Shown in pieces: positions 25,150 to 33,660 of a DNA stretch of 46,613 bases (positions are counted from its first letter, which is position 1; each line of letters starts with the position of its first letter). The notes beneath the pieces were generated by a model that worked only from the letters and a program-made list of their open reading frames with translations, did not search any database and was not told where the DNA came from. Both the position numbers and the translations under genes were made by a program. The stretch comes from Aquimarina algiphila (lineage in GTDB: Bacteria; Bacteroidota; Bacteroidia; Flavobacteriales; Flavobacteriaceae), in NCBI RefSeq assembly GCF_007489275.1, contig NZ_VLNR01000051.1:1-46613 (forward strand), read 5' to 3'.

Positions 25150-25791
25150 ATGCATTTTATTCCGGAGGATCTTGACACCTATGTTGTAAATCATACACAG
25201 AAAGAACCTGAATTGCTACAACAGCTTACTCGAGAAACGTATCAAAAAATACTTCAACCCAGGATGTTAAGTGGGCCTTATCAAGGTAGGGTTTTAAGTA
25301 TGTTATCAAAACTTATTTATCCTAAAAACATATTAGAAATTGGGACATACACTGGATATTCTGCATTATGTTTAATGGAAGGAATTCAACAGAATGGAGA
25401 ATTACATACCATTGATATTAATGAAGAATTAGAAGATTTTCAAAGAAAATATTTTGACCTTTCTCCTTACGGAAAACAAATCTATCAATATATTGGTGAT
25501 GCCACCAAAATTATTCCTGATCTGGATATGAAATTTGATTTGGTCTTTATAGATGCTGATAAACCAAATTATCCTGCTTATTTTGAATTAATCATTGGTA
25601 AAATGAATTCTGGAGGTGTTATTCTATCAGATAACGTCCTTTGGAGCGGCAAGGTTGTTGAAAAAGTAAATGAAGATGACCTTTCTACAAAAGCTCTTCT
25701 AAAGTATAATGCACTTTTGGTTGAAGATCATAGAATAGAGACCGTATTACTTCCCATACGAGATGGGTTAACAATTAGCAGGGTTTTATAG
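25150..25791 (+). CDS. Class I SAM-dependent O-methyltransferase (COMT/CCoAOMT-like)
   Basis: A 213-aa soluble methyltransferase that moves a methyl group from SAM to a hydroxyl, probably of a catechol or similar small molecule. Motif I is EIGTYTGYSALCL (about 57-69), the acidic residue after strand 2 is in LHTIDINEE (about 83-91), and FDLVFIDADKPNY (about 129-141) is the metal-binding DAD/K signature of the Mg-dependent O-methyltransferase_3 family. Length is typical (about 210-220 aa). It is monocistronic, followed by a strong bidirectional terminator. The true substrate is unknown; no biosynthetic partner is next to it. Confidence 0.93.
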   Translation: MHFIPEDLDTYVVNHTQKEPELLQQLTRETYQKILQPRMLSGPYQGRVLSMLSKLIYPKNILEIGTYTGYSALCLMEGIQQNGELHTIDINEELEDFQRKYFDLSPYGKQIYQYIGDATKIIPDLDMKFDLVFIDADKPNYPAYFELIIGKMNSGGVILSDNVLWSGKVVEKVNEDDLSTKALLKYNALLVEDHRIETVLLPIRDGLTISRVL

Positions 25792-25811
25792 GTTAAAATA
25801 TAATATTATTA

Positions 25812-25858
25812 AAAAAGAAAAGGTTAGAAAGAACATATCTCTCTAACCTTTTCTTTTT
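25812..25858. terminator. Bidirectional intrinsic terminator
   Basis: A perfect 17-bp stem (25812-25828 with 25842-25858; core GGTTAGA/TCTAACC) surrounds a 13-nt loop and has A-tract and T-tract ends. It lies between the convergent O-methyltransferase and subtilase genes. Confidence 0.88.
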
Positions 25859-25876
25859 ATTTTTGATTTCTATTTT

Positions 25877-27376
25877 TTACTGTACTGCTTTAAGTGCATC
25901 AATATTACCATAACCAAATTTACCATTACGGTTAGGATAAAATTCTCCTGCTCTTTTAAGCTTATCTAATACTTGCTCTCTGCTCATATTTGGATTGCGT
26001 GCCCATACCAAAGCAGCAATACCTGCAGTCATAGCAGTGGCAACAGAAGAACCTCCAACATATGCTTGTGATCCAGTATTAAAACCAAGTACAGGAACAT
26101 TTCTATTAGAATCTCCAGCTCTTTGCATCACAATAGTAAAATCAATTTTACTTCCATCATGACAAATATTACAACGGTTATATCCATTATCTTTAATTCC
26201 AGTAACCGCTATGGTTTCAGACATACTAGCTGGAAATATAACTCCGTACCAATTAGTGAACGTGGTAGAAGTACCTCCTGCAGCAACAATCATTTTTCCT
26301 CTAGAATATGCATAGCGTACAGCATCTTTTACATTTCCAATAGACCAAGGATACCCTACCGACATAGAAATAATTTTAACATCCCCCCTATTTCCTAAAT
26401 CTTTTAAAGCGTTACTAACTCCTTTACGCTCATGATAATCATTTAAAACGACATCTTCTGTTCCTCTATAAGCTACAAGGTTACAGTTATATGCCACTCC
26501 AACCGGCATAAAATCATTATTACGAGGTGATGCAATAGCAGATGCCATTTGAGTACCATGACCACATCTATCATTTGGGCCATCAATATTATTAGACCAC
26601 CACCAAGGAGAATCGATAAAAGTTCCAAAACGTTGTACACTCCTTCCATTTGAAGCTCCATCGTTAAATCCATTACCTAATAAATTTTGGTTTGCAGAAA
26701 TTCCAGTATCAATTAGACCTACAGTAATACCAGATCCTGTACTTAAGTTCCATGCTTGTGGAACCTTATGAATATCAAAATTCCAAGGTAATCTTGCATT
26801 GGGAGAAATTACTCTATAATCTCCGCTATTAATCGTTTGACCGCTTTGACCGCACCCAGCAGATTTTTGCTGATTAGAAGTTTCTTTTTCTAAATAAAAA
26901 CCATAACCAATTGGATCTATATACCTAACATCATCCATGGCTTGTAATGCCTCTATAGTTTTTAAACTGGTAATTTTTACTTCAGTCACATTAAGTATAT
27001 CATCAGCAGACACCACTACATTAGATTGTTTTGCACCTTCTAGAGCTCCAACAACATCATATATCTTGGTTCTTGCACTATTTAATCGTGCGGATTTTTT
27101 ATTTGAAAAACTTTCTCCCTTATTTCCATATCCTACACTTGCAATATCGCCTCCTAATGCGATTGCACTTAAAAGAACATTTGCAGGTGCATTTTTCCAA
27201 ACTATATCTCCATTTTGTTTTAATTCACTTTCCATATATGCATTGATTTCTTCTATGGATAGTAATTTTTGAAATTCTTGAGAAGTTGTATTAGAATCTA
27301 CAATTTCGCTAGGGTCTTCTTTAGAGCAAGAGTATATAAAAATCAGCCCCAATACTAATAATGTAATTTTTTTCAT
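25877..27376 (-). CDS. S8 family serine peptidase (subtilase) lipoprotein
   Basis: A 499-aa secreted protease. The lipoprotein signal has Cys17 (IYSCSKED), so it is membrane-anchored outside the cytoplasm. A prodomain-like region (about 30-160) precedes the catalytic domain (about 190-495). The triad is D223 (GLIDTGIS), H273 (CGHGTQMASA) and S444 (GGSSVATAM). The oxyanion-hole Asn expected in the AAGN motif is Gly368 here (VAAGGTS), which could lower activity or alter the transition-state pocket. Extra cysteines (C405, C408 region, C271, C175) may form disulfides. Its promoter lies just upstream and it is convergent with the O-methyltransferase. Peptidase fold is sure; substrate is unknown. 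Confidence 0.92.
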   Translation of the reverse strand: MKKITLLVLGLIFIYSCSKEDPSEIVDSNTTSQEFQKLLSIEEINAYMESELKQNGDIVWKNAPANVLLSAIALGGDIASVGYGNKGESFSNKKSARLNSARTKIYDVVGALEGAKQSNVVVSADDILNVTEVKITSLKTIEALQAMDDVRYIDPIGYGFYLEKETSNQQKSAGCGQSGQTINSGDYRVISPNARLPWNFDIHKVPQAWNLSTGSGITVGLIDTGISANQNLLGNGFNDGASNGRSVQRFGTFIDSPWWWSNNIDGPNDRCGHGTQMASAIASPRNNDFMPVGVAYNCNLVAYRGTEDVVLNDYHERKGVSNALKDLGNRGDVKIISMSVGYPWSIGNVKDAVRYAYSRGKMIVAAGGTSTTFTNWYGVIFPASMSETIAVTGIKDNGYNRCNICHDGSKIDFTIVMQRAGDSNRNVPVLGFNTGSQAYVGGSSVATAMTAGIAALVWARNPNMSREQVLDKLKRAGEFYPNRNGKFGYGNIDALKAVQ

Positions 27377-27404
27377 TTTAGAATAAGATTATGAGTTTGT
27401 GTGT

Positions 27405-27433
27405 TAAAAATATACAAATGAAAAATCTGCAAA
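27405..27433 (-). promoter_or_regulatory. Promoter of the subtilase gene
   Basis: On the minus strand TTTG (27433-27430) is followed after 17 bp by TATTTTTA (27412-27405), close to the Bacteroidota TTTG...TAnnTTTG pattern with one mismatch. The ATG is 28 bp further on. Confidence 0.5.
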
Positions 27434-27625
27434 AATCACAGATAATTATCATTTACGTAATATCATTGCTAATATATTAAATAATCTCTAATTATTTGAT
27501 AATTAAATTATCATATAGTTAACAAAAAACTCAATATTATGCTTGCATAGGACTAAAAAAATTAACAAACCTATAAGAAAATTCAATGTTTATGGGGGGT
27601 TTAAAGTATAGTGCTGAACAATAAG

Positions 27626-27661
27626 ATTTATTCAAAAAAACATTTATTTTTTTGAATAAAT
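27626..27661. terminator. 15-bp inverted repeat after tatA
   Basis: ATTTATTCAAAAAAA (27626-27640) and TTTTTTTGAATAAAT (27647-27661) are perfect inverted repeats with a 6-nt loop, 55 bp beyond the tatA stop. The stem is AT-only apart from one G-C pair, so termination would be weak. Confidence 0.45.
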
Positions 27662-27715
27662 ACCAGAATATACAAGGAGAATTAGATAAAAAACAGGTTC
27701 TTAAGGAATTTTGAT

Positions 27716-28009
27716 CTAAGGTTGACGTTTTATCGGACCTGTAATATCATCGATATCATCTTTTACTTTATCGATTTCTTTTTTAATATCAGTGGTAATA
27801 GATGATGTGATGTCTGTATCAAGACCATGCTTTTCTGCACTCTTGGTAATCTCGGTCTTAATATCATTTGTAGCATCTTTAACAACGCGCATTCCCTTAC
27901 CTAATCCTCTTGCGATTTCGGGGATCTTATCTGCACCAAAGACCATTACTACTATAAATATAATAAAGGCTATTTCGGTTCCGCTAATAAATAAAGGTAA
28001 TACTGTCAT
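27716..28009 (-). CDS. tatA: Sec-independent protein translocase subunit TatA/TatE
   Basis: A 97-aa protein of the twin-arginine translocation system, which moves folded proteins over the inner membrane. It has one N-terminal transmembrane helix (about 7-24, ISGTEIAFIIFIVVMVFG), the conserved FG hinge followed by ADKIPEIARGLGKGMR, an amphipathic helix (to about 50), and a charged tail rich in Lys and Asp. This is the normal TatA layout and size. tatC is not in the window. It is upstream of the subtilase gene in the same direction but 339 bp away, so probably a separate unit; the M1 peptidase gene lies upstream, with a strong terminator between. Confidence 0.93.
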   Translation of the reverse strand: MTVLPLFISGTEIAFIIFIVVMVFGADKIPEIARGLGKGMRVVKDATNDIKTEITKSAEKHGLDTDITSSITTDIKKEIDKVKDDIDDITGPIKRQP

Positions 28010-28038
28010 AACAATGCAAATATAGGCAATATTGTGTA

Positions 28039-28080
28039 AAAAAAAGCCATCTCTGAAGACTTCGGAGATGGCTTTTTTTT
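28039..28080 (-). terminator. Intrinsic terminator of the M1 peptidase gene
   Basis: GCCATCTC (28046-28053) pairs with GAGATGGC (28065-28072), with further pairing inside the loop. A-tract and T-tract flanks of 8 bases on each side make it efficient in either direction. It lies 16 bp after the M1 peptidase stop. Confidence 0.9.
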
Positions 28081-28095
28081 CTTTGGTAAAATAAC

Positions 28096-30408
28096 TTATT
28101 GTCCTTTTACTTTATTTTTAAATTGTTCGAACTTCCCTAACTTATTCCTCTGAGGCCAGCTATTATTAGAAGTATCAATATCAGCTGTTTCTTGTTGTGG
28201 ATCAACCACAATTTTAGAAATTTCTTTCTCAGAAGCTATAGCTCGTTTTACTACACTATCATTCTTTCTCCATATCTCTGCTGGGTAGGTAACTGTTTCC
28301 TTTGTTCCATCTTCGTATGTATACTCCACTATTAATGGCATAACAAGTCCTCCTGGTTTTTCAAAGGTAACTTCATAGAAAAACTTTGGGTTTTTCATAT
28401 TCTTGCGCTCTTCAGGAGAGAAATTATCCATTACATATTGTTTTAATGCAACCGGATCTTCAATGATGCCTCCATTCTCTTTGATTCTTTTATAATCACT
28501 ACTTCCTTCTTCAACCATAACAACAAGATTTGAAGGGTTTGCAAATCTTAAACTTCTGCTGGTTGCGGCAAATTTTTGTGATTCTAATGTAGGCACTTTA
28601 GAAACCACAAATTTCTTTACATCTCTTACTCCTATATCGGTATAATCTGTTGTATAAAACCATCCTCTCCAAAACCAATCTAAATCTACTGCCGAAGCAT
28701 CTTCCATTGTTCTAAAGAAGTCTTCTGGTGTTGGATGTTTAAACATCCATCGTTGAGAATATGTTCTAAATGAATAATCAAAAAGGTCTCTTCCCATTAC
28801 TGTTTCTCTCAATATATTTAATCCTGTAGCTGGTTTTGCATAAGCATTTGGACCAAACTGATGAATATTATTAGACTGAGACATTATAGGAGAAAGTCGG
28901 TTTTGATTTCCACTCATATAAGGTATAATTTTTTGCGCTGGTCCTCTACGAGACGGATATTTTTTGTCTGAACCTAATGCTGCAGGGTACCATTCTCCAA
29001 AATCCTGTTCTGCAACATATTGCACAAAAGTATTAAGACCTTCATCCATCCATGTCCATTGACGTTCATCACTATTCACGATCATAGGAAAAAAGTTATG
29101 TCCAACTTCATGTATAATAACACTCATCATTCCATATTTTGTGCGGTCACTATAGTTCCCATTTTTATCTGGTCTTCCATAGTTCCAACAAATCATTGGA
29201 TACTCCATTCCTTGATTCTTTGCATGTACAGAGATAGCTTTATGATATGGGTAATCAAAAGTCATACGACTATATGATTTTAATGTACTGGCAACTACTT
29301 TTGTTGACCATTCTTCCCATAAAGGGTTTCCTTCTTTTGGGTACATCGAAACTGCCATAATATCTTTTCCACCAATTTTGACGGCCATTATATCCCATAT
29401 GAATCGTCTGGAGGTAGCGAACCCAAAATCACGAACGTTTTCTGCTTTTAACTTCCAAGTATTCTTCTTTTCAGAGAATGTTTTTTCTTTTGCTATTGCT
29501 TCTTTTTGAGTTACAATAACTACAGGTTTATTATATGACTTCTTTGCTTTTTCATAGCGATTCATCATATCTTTTGTAAAGACCTCTTTTCTATTTACTA
29601 ACACTCCCGTTCCGTCCAAAATATGGTCTGCAGGAACAGTAATATTCACTTCAAAATCACCAAAAGGCAATGCAAATTCTCCTCTTCCCCAAAATTGGTG
29701 ATTTTGCCATCCCTCAACATCATTATAAACTGCCATTCTAGGATAAAATTGAGCAATTACATAAGCTCTGTTTCCATCTTCAAATTCTTCATACCCTGAT
29801 CTACCTCTTCCATTAACATGGTCATTTATATTATACCACCAATCAATTGAAAACACAAATTTACTCCCTGGCGCTAAATGTTCTGGCATTTCTACTCGCA
29901 TCATAGTACGATTAATCGTATACTTAAGTGGATTGCCGTTTACATCTTTTACAGAGGTAATGTTAAATCCTCCATCAAAAGGTTCTGCAAAATATTGGGT
30001 TACAAAACCCTTTTGCGAACTTGCGGGATCAACTCCACCACCATTGATTAATGGTGTTTTAGAGTCTTTTGCACGCATATTCTGATCTAACTGTACCCAA
30101 AGAAATTCTAAATGATCAGGAGAATTATTGGTGTACGTAATCGTTTCTTTACCAGAAAGTTTTTTGTTTTTATCATCAAGCTCGATGTCCATTTTATAAT
30201 CGGCTTGCTGCTGATAATATGCAGAACCAGGAGCTCCTGAAGCAGTTCTGTACATATTTGGAGTAGCAAACTCATCGTACATCTGTTTGAATTTGTTCTC
30301 ATTAGTATGCCCTAATTCTCGAACATTTTTAGTCTCTTCTTGATTTTGAGCGTATGATACACCCGATATCCAAAAAGTCACTGAAAGGACTAAAAGTATC
30401 TTTTTCAT
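28096..30408 (-). CDS. M1 family zinc metallopeptidase (aminopeptidase type)
   Basis: A 770-aa secreted peptidase. The signal peptide covers about 1-20 (cut after SYA). An N-terminal beta-sandwich domain precedes the gluzincin domain, whose zinc site is HEVGH (H433, E434 catalytic, H437) with the third ligand E456 in WMDEGLN, exactly the HExxH-x18-E spacing. The usual aminopeptidase GAMEN motif is not obvious; GMEYPMICW (about 400-408) stands in its place, as in other Bacteroidota M1 proteins. It likely trims peptides in the periplasm. The DUF6702-like gene lies upstream, 63 bp away in the same direction, an arrangement recalled in related flavobacteria. No lipobox is seen. Confidence 0.93.
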   Translation of the reverse strand: MKKILLVLSVTFWISGVSYAQNQEETKNVRELGHTNENKFKQMYDEFATPNMYRTASGAPGSAYYQQQADYKMDIELDDKNKKLSGKETITYTNNSPDHLEFLWVQLDQNMRAKDSKTPLINGGGVDPASSQKGFVTQYFAEPFDGGFNITSVKDVNGNPLKYTINRTMMRVEMPEHLAPGSKFVFSIDWWYNINDHVNGRGRSGYEEFEDGNRAYVIAQFYPRMAVYNDVEGWQNHQFWGRGEFALPFGDFEVNITVPADHILDGTGVLVNRKEVFTKDMMNRYEKAKKSYNKPVVIVTQKEAIAKEKTFSEKKNTWKLKAENVRDFGFATSRRFIWDIMAVKIGGKDIMAVSMYPKEGNPLWEEWSTKVVASTLKSYSRMTFDYPYHKAISVHAKNQGMEYPMICWNYGRPDKNGNYSDRTKYGMMSVIIHEVGHNFFPMIVNSDERQWTWMDEGLNTFVQYVAEQDFGEWYPAALGSDKKYPSRRGPAQKIIPYMSGNQNRLSPIMSQSNNIHQFGPNAYAKPATGLNILRETVMGRDLFDYSFRTYSQRWMFKHPTPEDFFRTMEDASAVDLDWFWRGWFYTTDYTDIGVRDVKKFVVSKVPTLESQKFAATSRSLRFANPSNLVVMVEEGSSDYKRIKENGGIIEDPVALKQYVMDNFSPEERKNMKNPKFFYEVTFEKPGGLVMPLIVEYTYEDGTKETVTYPAEIWRKNDSVVKRAIASEKEISKIVVDPQQETADIDTSNNSWPQRNKLGKFEQFKNKVKGQ

Positions 30409-30471
30409 TGTAATGATTTTGAGTTAAATGTTAAGATTTGCAAAGTAATTGTTTTTTAAAAGCTTAGTAAT

Positions 30472-30984
30472 TTATTTACTAAACTTTAACATCCCAATCT
30501 CCCGTTCTTTCTCAAGAATAAGACTTTTTCTCTTTTTTCCTTTTCTTACATGAACAATATTTTGTTGTTCTTCAAAAAGGTCCATTAAGACTTGATTTGT
30601 GATTTCAATCGTATCTAAAGATGTAATATTTTCTATTTCTAAGTAACAAATGATAAGATCATCTTCATATTCTTTCCCTAAAAAAGTAAACGATACTTCT
30701 TTTTGGTTTACTACAAAAGTTAATTTCTTATGAAGATATATATCTAAATATTTATCTACTTGAGGATCTTCTTTATCTTTATCCAAAATAACCGATGCGT
30801 CATATCTTTCTTTAATAAGATCTTCTATATCATCAATAAAAATCCTTGATATCACTTGTAATGAGCTCTGTTCTTGATTGTATTCTATCTGGGTTACACT
30901 AACATAAAATTTATGCACATCTGTAAAAGAAGAAGTCAATGGAACCGATATCATTAATAAAAGAAATACTATGATTTTATTCAT
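30472..30984 (-). CDS. DUF6702-like secreted protein
   Basis: A 170-aa protein with a signal peptide (about 1-20, hydrophobic IIVFLLLMISVPLTSS) and a single domain starting VHKFYVSVTQIEYN and containing LQVISRIFIDDIEDLIKERY and ITNQVLMDLFEEQQNIVHVRKG. This pattern fits the DUF6702 family, which in flavobacteria is commonly found beside an M1 metallopeptidase, as here. Its biochemical role is unknown; a periplasmic partner of the peptidase is a guess from synteny. Start chosen at the first Met, before the hydrophobic core. It probably begins the operon that continues into the M1 gene. Confidence 0.82.
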   Translation of the reverse strand: MNKIIVFLLLMISVPLTSSFTDVHKFYVSVTQIEYNQEQSSLQVISRIFIDDIEDLIKERYDASVILDKDKEDPQVDKYLDIYLHKKLTFVVNQKEVSFTFLGKEYEDDLIICYLEIENITSLDTIEITNQVLMDLFEEQQNIVHVRKGKKRKSLILEKEREIGMLKFSK

Positions 30985-31182
30985 TTTTTCTATAAACTTT
31001 TAAAATAAGGTGGAATTTATATAAAGAATCTATATAAATGTATTTACATAAATCATTACCCCCTATTCTTATGATCTAAATTTGTAAAACGATAAATGTA
31101 ATTAATTTTAATGTTTTGAATATAAAAATTATGCCAAACTTAAAATCTTCTAAAACAAGGATCTAATAAAGTGCTTTCTAAT

Positions 31183-31941
31183 CTAATGCAACTCTTTATG
31201 TTTTTTGTAAGATTTTGCCTTTTTCTGAAAAAATTCTAATAATGTAAGTCGTTTAGAATTTTCAAGGAGATTATTAAAATAATCATCTTTTGCACAGTAG
31301 TATACAAAATCAGTAATCAACTCTTCTGGTAATGCCAATTCCTCTACAAAAAATGTTGTACTAAAGGTAGTTGTGCCTTTTTGCACTATCTGTTGTAAAT
31401 CTTCTAAGGCTTTAATTTTCTTTAGTTTCTTGAGTGTACCATTTAAATAATTTAAAGGTCTATCCAAAATTCCTGATTTCGCCGTATAGATTCTTCTTTC
31501 TGTTTTTGTCGGTTGTGGTTTATCACTAAAAGGAAGTCCCAATATCTGGTTATCAACAAAAGGTTGCAATTCGACAGCGCCTACATCTTTATCAAGATGA
31601 CCAGAAAGTTCAATATTACTTACTTTTACTTGTTCTAACAACTGCACTACCGGATATAAAACAACAGATATTCTTTGTTCTTTGTCAAGTTGTTCTAAAG
31701 TAACAACAATAGATCGAGTTTGGTACTGTACTGATGAAAAAACAATAGAATCTCCTACACTTGCAGGCATCTCAAAAAAACCATTTTCATCATTAGTAGT
31801 TCCTATCGCTTTAGTATAATTTACAATATTAATTGCATACCCTTGAATCGAATCGGCTATGATTTTTCCCTTTAAGGTTTCTGACTGACCAAAAATTTGA
31901 ATTGAAGTAAGTAGTAAAAAAGATAGTATATATTTAACCAT
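31183..31941 (-). CDS. Carboxypeptidase-regulatory-like domain protein (paralogue A)
   Basis: A 252-aa exported protein: signal peptide about 1-18 (cut after IFG), then a CarboxypepD_reg-like beta-sandwich (about 22-100, LKGKIIADSIQGYAINIVN... SSVQYQTRSIVV) of the kind found at the N-terminus of TonB-dependent receptors, and a C-terminal alpha-rich Lys/Glu-rich part (about 130-252) ending RLTLLEFFQKKAKSYKKH. The next gene encodes a paralogue of the same layout. There is no receptor barrel, so it is not a transporter. The function is unknown; a role in envelope protein assembly or signalling is only a guess. It lies 105 bp from the paralogue on the same strand. Confidence 0.8.
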   Translation of the reverse strand: MVKYILSFLLLTSIQIFGQSETLKGKIIADSIQGYAINIVNYTKAIGTTNDENGFFEMPASVGDSIVFSSVQYQTRSIVVTLEQLDKEQRISVVLYPVVQLLEQVKVSNIELSGHLDKDVGAVELQPFVDNQILGLPFSDKPQPTKTERRIYTAKSGILDRPLNYLNGTLKKLKKIKALEDLQQIVQKGTTTFSTTFFVEELALPEELITDFVYYCAKDDYFNNLLENSKRLTLLEFFQKKAKSYKKHKELH

Positions 31942-32046
31942 ATTGTATTATCAAAACAATCTTTTCTTAAGTACATAAGGTAAAGATCAACAATACAAAG
32001 ACGTTATATTTTCAAGAAAATTACAAAAGATAAAAAATTAGTATGA

Positions 32047-32850
32047 TTATTGTCTCTCACGATATATTTTACTTTGATATACCAAAAATTGTAATAAATC
32101 CAGTTCTTTTCCTGACTCAAAATATCTATTGCTTAGCCCATTATCTTCTGCAAAAAAGATAAAATCATTAATTTGATCCATTTCTAGAGCTAAGAAATCT
32201 TTAAAAAACTCATCATTGTACATATCTCTGACTTTTACATCAATATCAGAAGGTAATTTTTTCTTTTTGGATTTTTCTTTAGTGTTATAAACCAGTTTAA
32301 AAAGATTAACAAAATTTAATCCATTAATCATCCCGTCTTCTAAAAACACTTTATTTTCTAATGTAGATTGCTGATCTTGAGTAAAATCATAGTCAATATC
32401 ATTAATTCTTGAAGAAGTTTCATCTGCAACCTTCCCTATACCACTTTTAGTAAATCCAATTTTTTTAACATCAACCGATACATTACCCAATAAGTCATAT
32501 GGTGTTACTACTACTTCTTCAAGTTGGTTTACAGATTCATTAAGAAACACGTTCAATTTCCTATTATCAACTACTCCTTTATCCACTAATATCACAAAAT
32601 GTTGATATTGCATAGCTACTACTTCAATTCTATCATTAATACCAACATTAATCTTAAATTCTCCGTTTTTAGTACTAATTGTACCTTTATTACTACTACG
32701 ATTATAAATAACCACACCTTCTACATCATCACCAATAGGTGCACTAATCTTTCCTTCAATCATAACTCGGGAAGTAGTAATTTGTGCTTTCGAAACACTA
32801 ATAATAAAACAAACAAAAAATATAGACAACTTTATTTTCATAATAGACAA
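32047..32850 (-). CDS. Carboxypeptidase-regulatory-like domain protein (paralogue B)
   Basis: A 267-aa exported protein with a signal peptide (about 1-22, cut after SKA), a CarboxypepD_reg-like domain (about 30-112, IEGKISAPIGDDVEGVVIYN ... MQYQHFVILVD), then an alpha-helical Lys-rich part that ends ELDLLQFLVYQSKIYRERQ, matching the tail of paralogue A. The first ATG is used; Met4 (MKIKLSIFF) is also possible. The pair is a tandem duplication that has since diverged. It is divergent from dipeptidase E, with 93 bp between. Function unknown. Confidence 0.8.
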   Translation of the reverse strand: MSIMKIKLSIFFVCFIISVSKAQITTSRVMIEGKISAPIGDDVEGVVIYNRSSNKGTISTKNGEFKINVGINDRIEVVAMQYQHFVILVDKGVVDNRKLNVFLNESVNQLEEVVVTPYDLLGNVSVDVKKIGFTKSGIGKVADETSSRINDIDYDFTQDQQSTLENKVFLEDGMINGLNFVNLFKLVYNTKEKSKKKKLPSDIDVKVRDMYNDEFFKDFLALEMDQINDFIFFAEDNGLSNRYFESGKELDLLQFLVYQSKIYRERQ

Positions 32851-32923
32851 GGTTAATTTATTTATTAAGATACTACATTTTTTTTATCTTCCTCAAAGAT
32901 TTAAATATAAGAAAACGTTAAAC

Positions 32924-32931
32924 TACCTTTA
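32924..32931 (+). promoter_or_regulatory. Putative -7 promoter element of pepE
   Basis: TACCTTTA is one base from TAnnTTTG and lies 12 bp before the pepE ATG. No good -33 is seen. Confidence 0.3.
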
Positions 32932-32943
32932 CTAAAAAAAACA

Positions 32944-33651
32944 ATGAGAAACTGTATCATAGCAAGCACTTCCACACTTTACGGAAGCGAACCTTTGGAG
33001 TATTTAAAAGAAGCTTTAACTGACTTATACTCAGACACTGAAGAAATACTTTTTATTCCGTATGCCCGTCCAGGCGGAATTTCGCATGATGAATATACTA
33101 TTGGAGTTAATAACATTTTTAAAAAAATAAATAAAAGAATTGTTAGCATACATATGTTTTCTGATACTAATGAAGCATTAAAAAGTGCTAAAGGAATTTT
33201 TACGGGAGGAGGAAATACTTTTTTGTTAGTAGATCAACTCTATAGAAACAACGTAATAAAACCCTTAACAGAAGCTATACAATCAGGGACACCTTATTTA
33301 GGAACTAGTGCTGGAAGCAATATTTGTGGACTTACCATGCAAACCACTAATGATATGCCTATAGTTCATCCCCCCAGTCTTAAAACACTTGGAATCTTTC
33401 CTTTTAATATAAATGCTCACTATCTTGATCCTGATCCTAACTCTACACATAAAGGAGAAACCAGAGAAACAAGAATCAAAGAATTTCACAACTTGAACCC
33501 CCAGCCAGTTGTCGGATTGCGTGAGGGTAGTTGGTTGAGAGTTAAAAATAACGATATCACTTTAGAAGGAAACCTAAAAGCCAGAGTTTTTGAACAGAAT
33601 AAAACACCATATGAAATAACTTCTGGAAGCTCATTATCAGAATTAAACTAA
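32944..33651 (+). CDS. pepE: Dipeptidase E (alpha-aspartyl dipeptidase, S51)
   Basis: A 235-aa cytosolic serine peptidase that cleaves dipeptides with N-terminal aspartate. The nucleophile elbow is GTSAGSN with S122, the catalytic His is H159 in INAHYLDP, and D137 lies near the expected third position; all are within a couple of residues of Salmonella/E. coli PepE (Ser120, His157, Asp135). TGGGN (about 88-91) is the conserved glycine turn. Length equals the family's usual 229-236 aa. It starts an operon with glutaminase, whose GTG lies 9 bp after its stop. Together they suggest use of Asp/Gln-containing peptides as nitrogen source. Confidence 0.95.
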   Translation: MRNCIIASTSTLYGSEPLEYLKEALTDLYSDTEEILFIPYARPGGISHDEYTIGVNNIFKKINKRIVSIHMFSDTNEALKSAKGIFTGGGNTFLLVDQLYRNNVIKPLTEAIQSGTPYLGTSAGSNICGLTMQTTNDMPIVHPPSLKTLGIFPFNINAHYLDPDPNSTHKGETRETRIKEFHNLNPQPVVGLREGSWLRVKNNDITLEGNLKARVFEQNKTPYEITSGSSLSELN

Positions 33652-33660
33652 AATCAGATT

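Larger units (their letters stand above)
27377..27715. other. Gene-free 339-bp AT-rich stretch
   Basis: This gap lies between the subtilase start and the tatA stop, both on the minus strand. It holds the subtilase promoter near its left end and a 15-bp perfect inverted repeat near its right end. No coding frame with plausible composition is seen in between. Confidence 0.7.

Noticed and set aside
31015..31039. 9-bp inverted repeat ATTTATATA/TATATAAAT upstream of the DUF6702-like gene
   Set aside because: It is made only of A and T in a very AT-rich gap, where such repeats are expected by chance.
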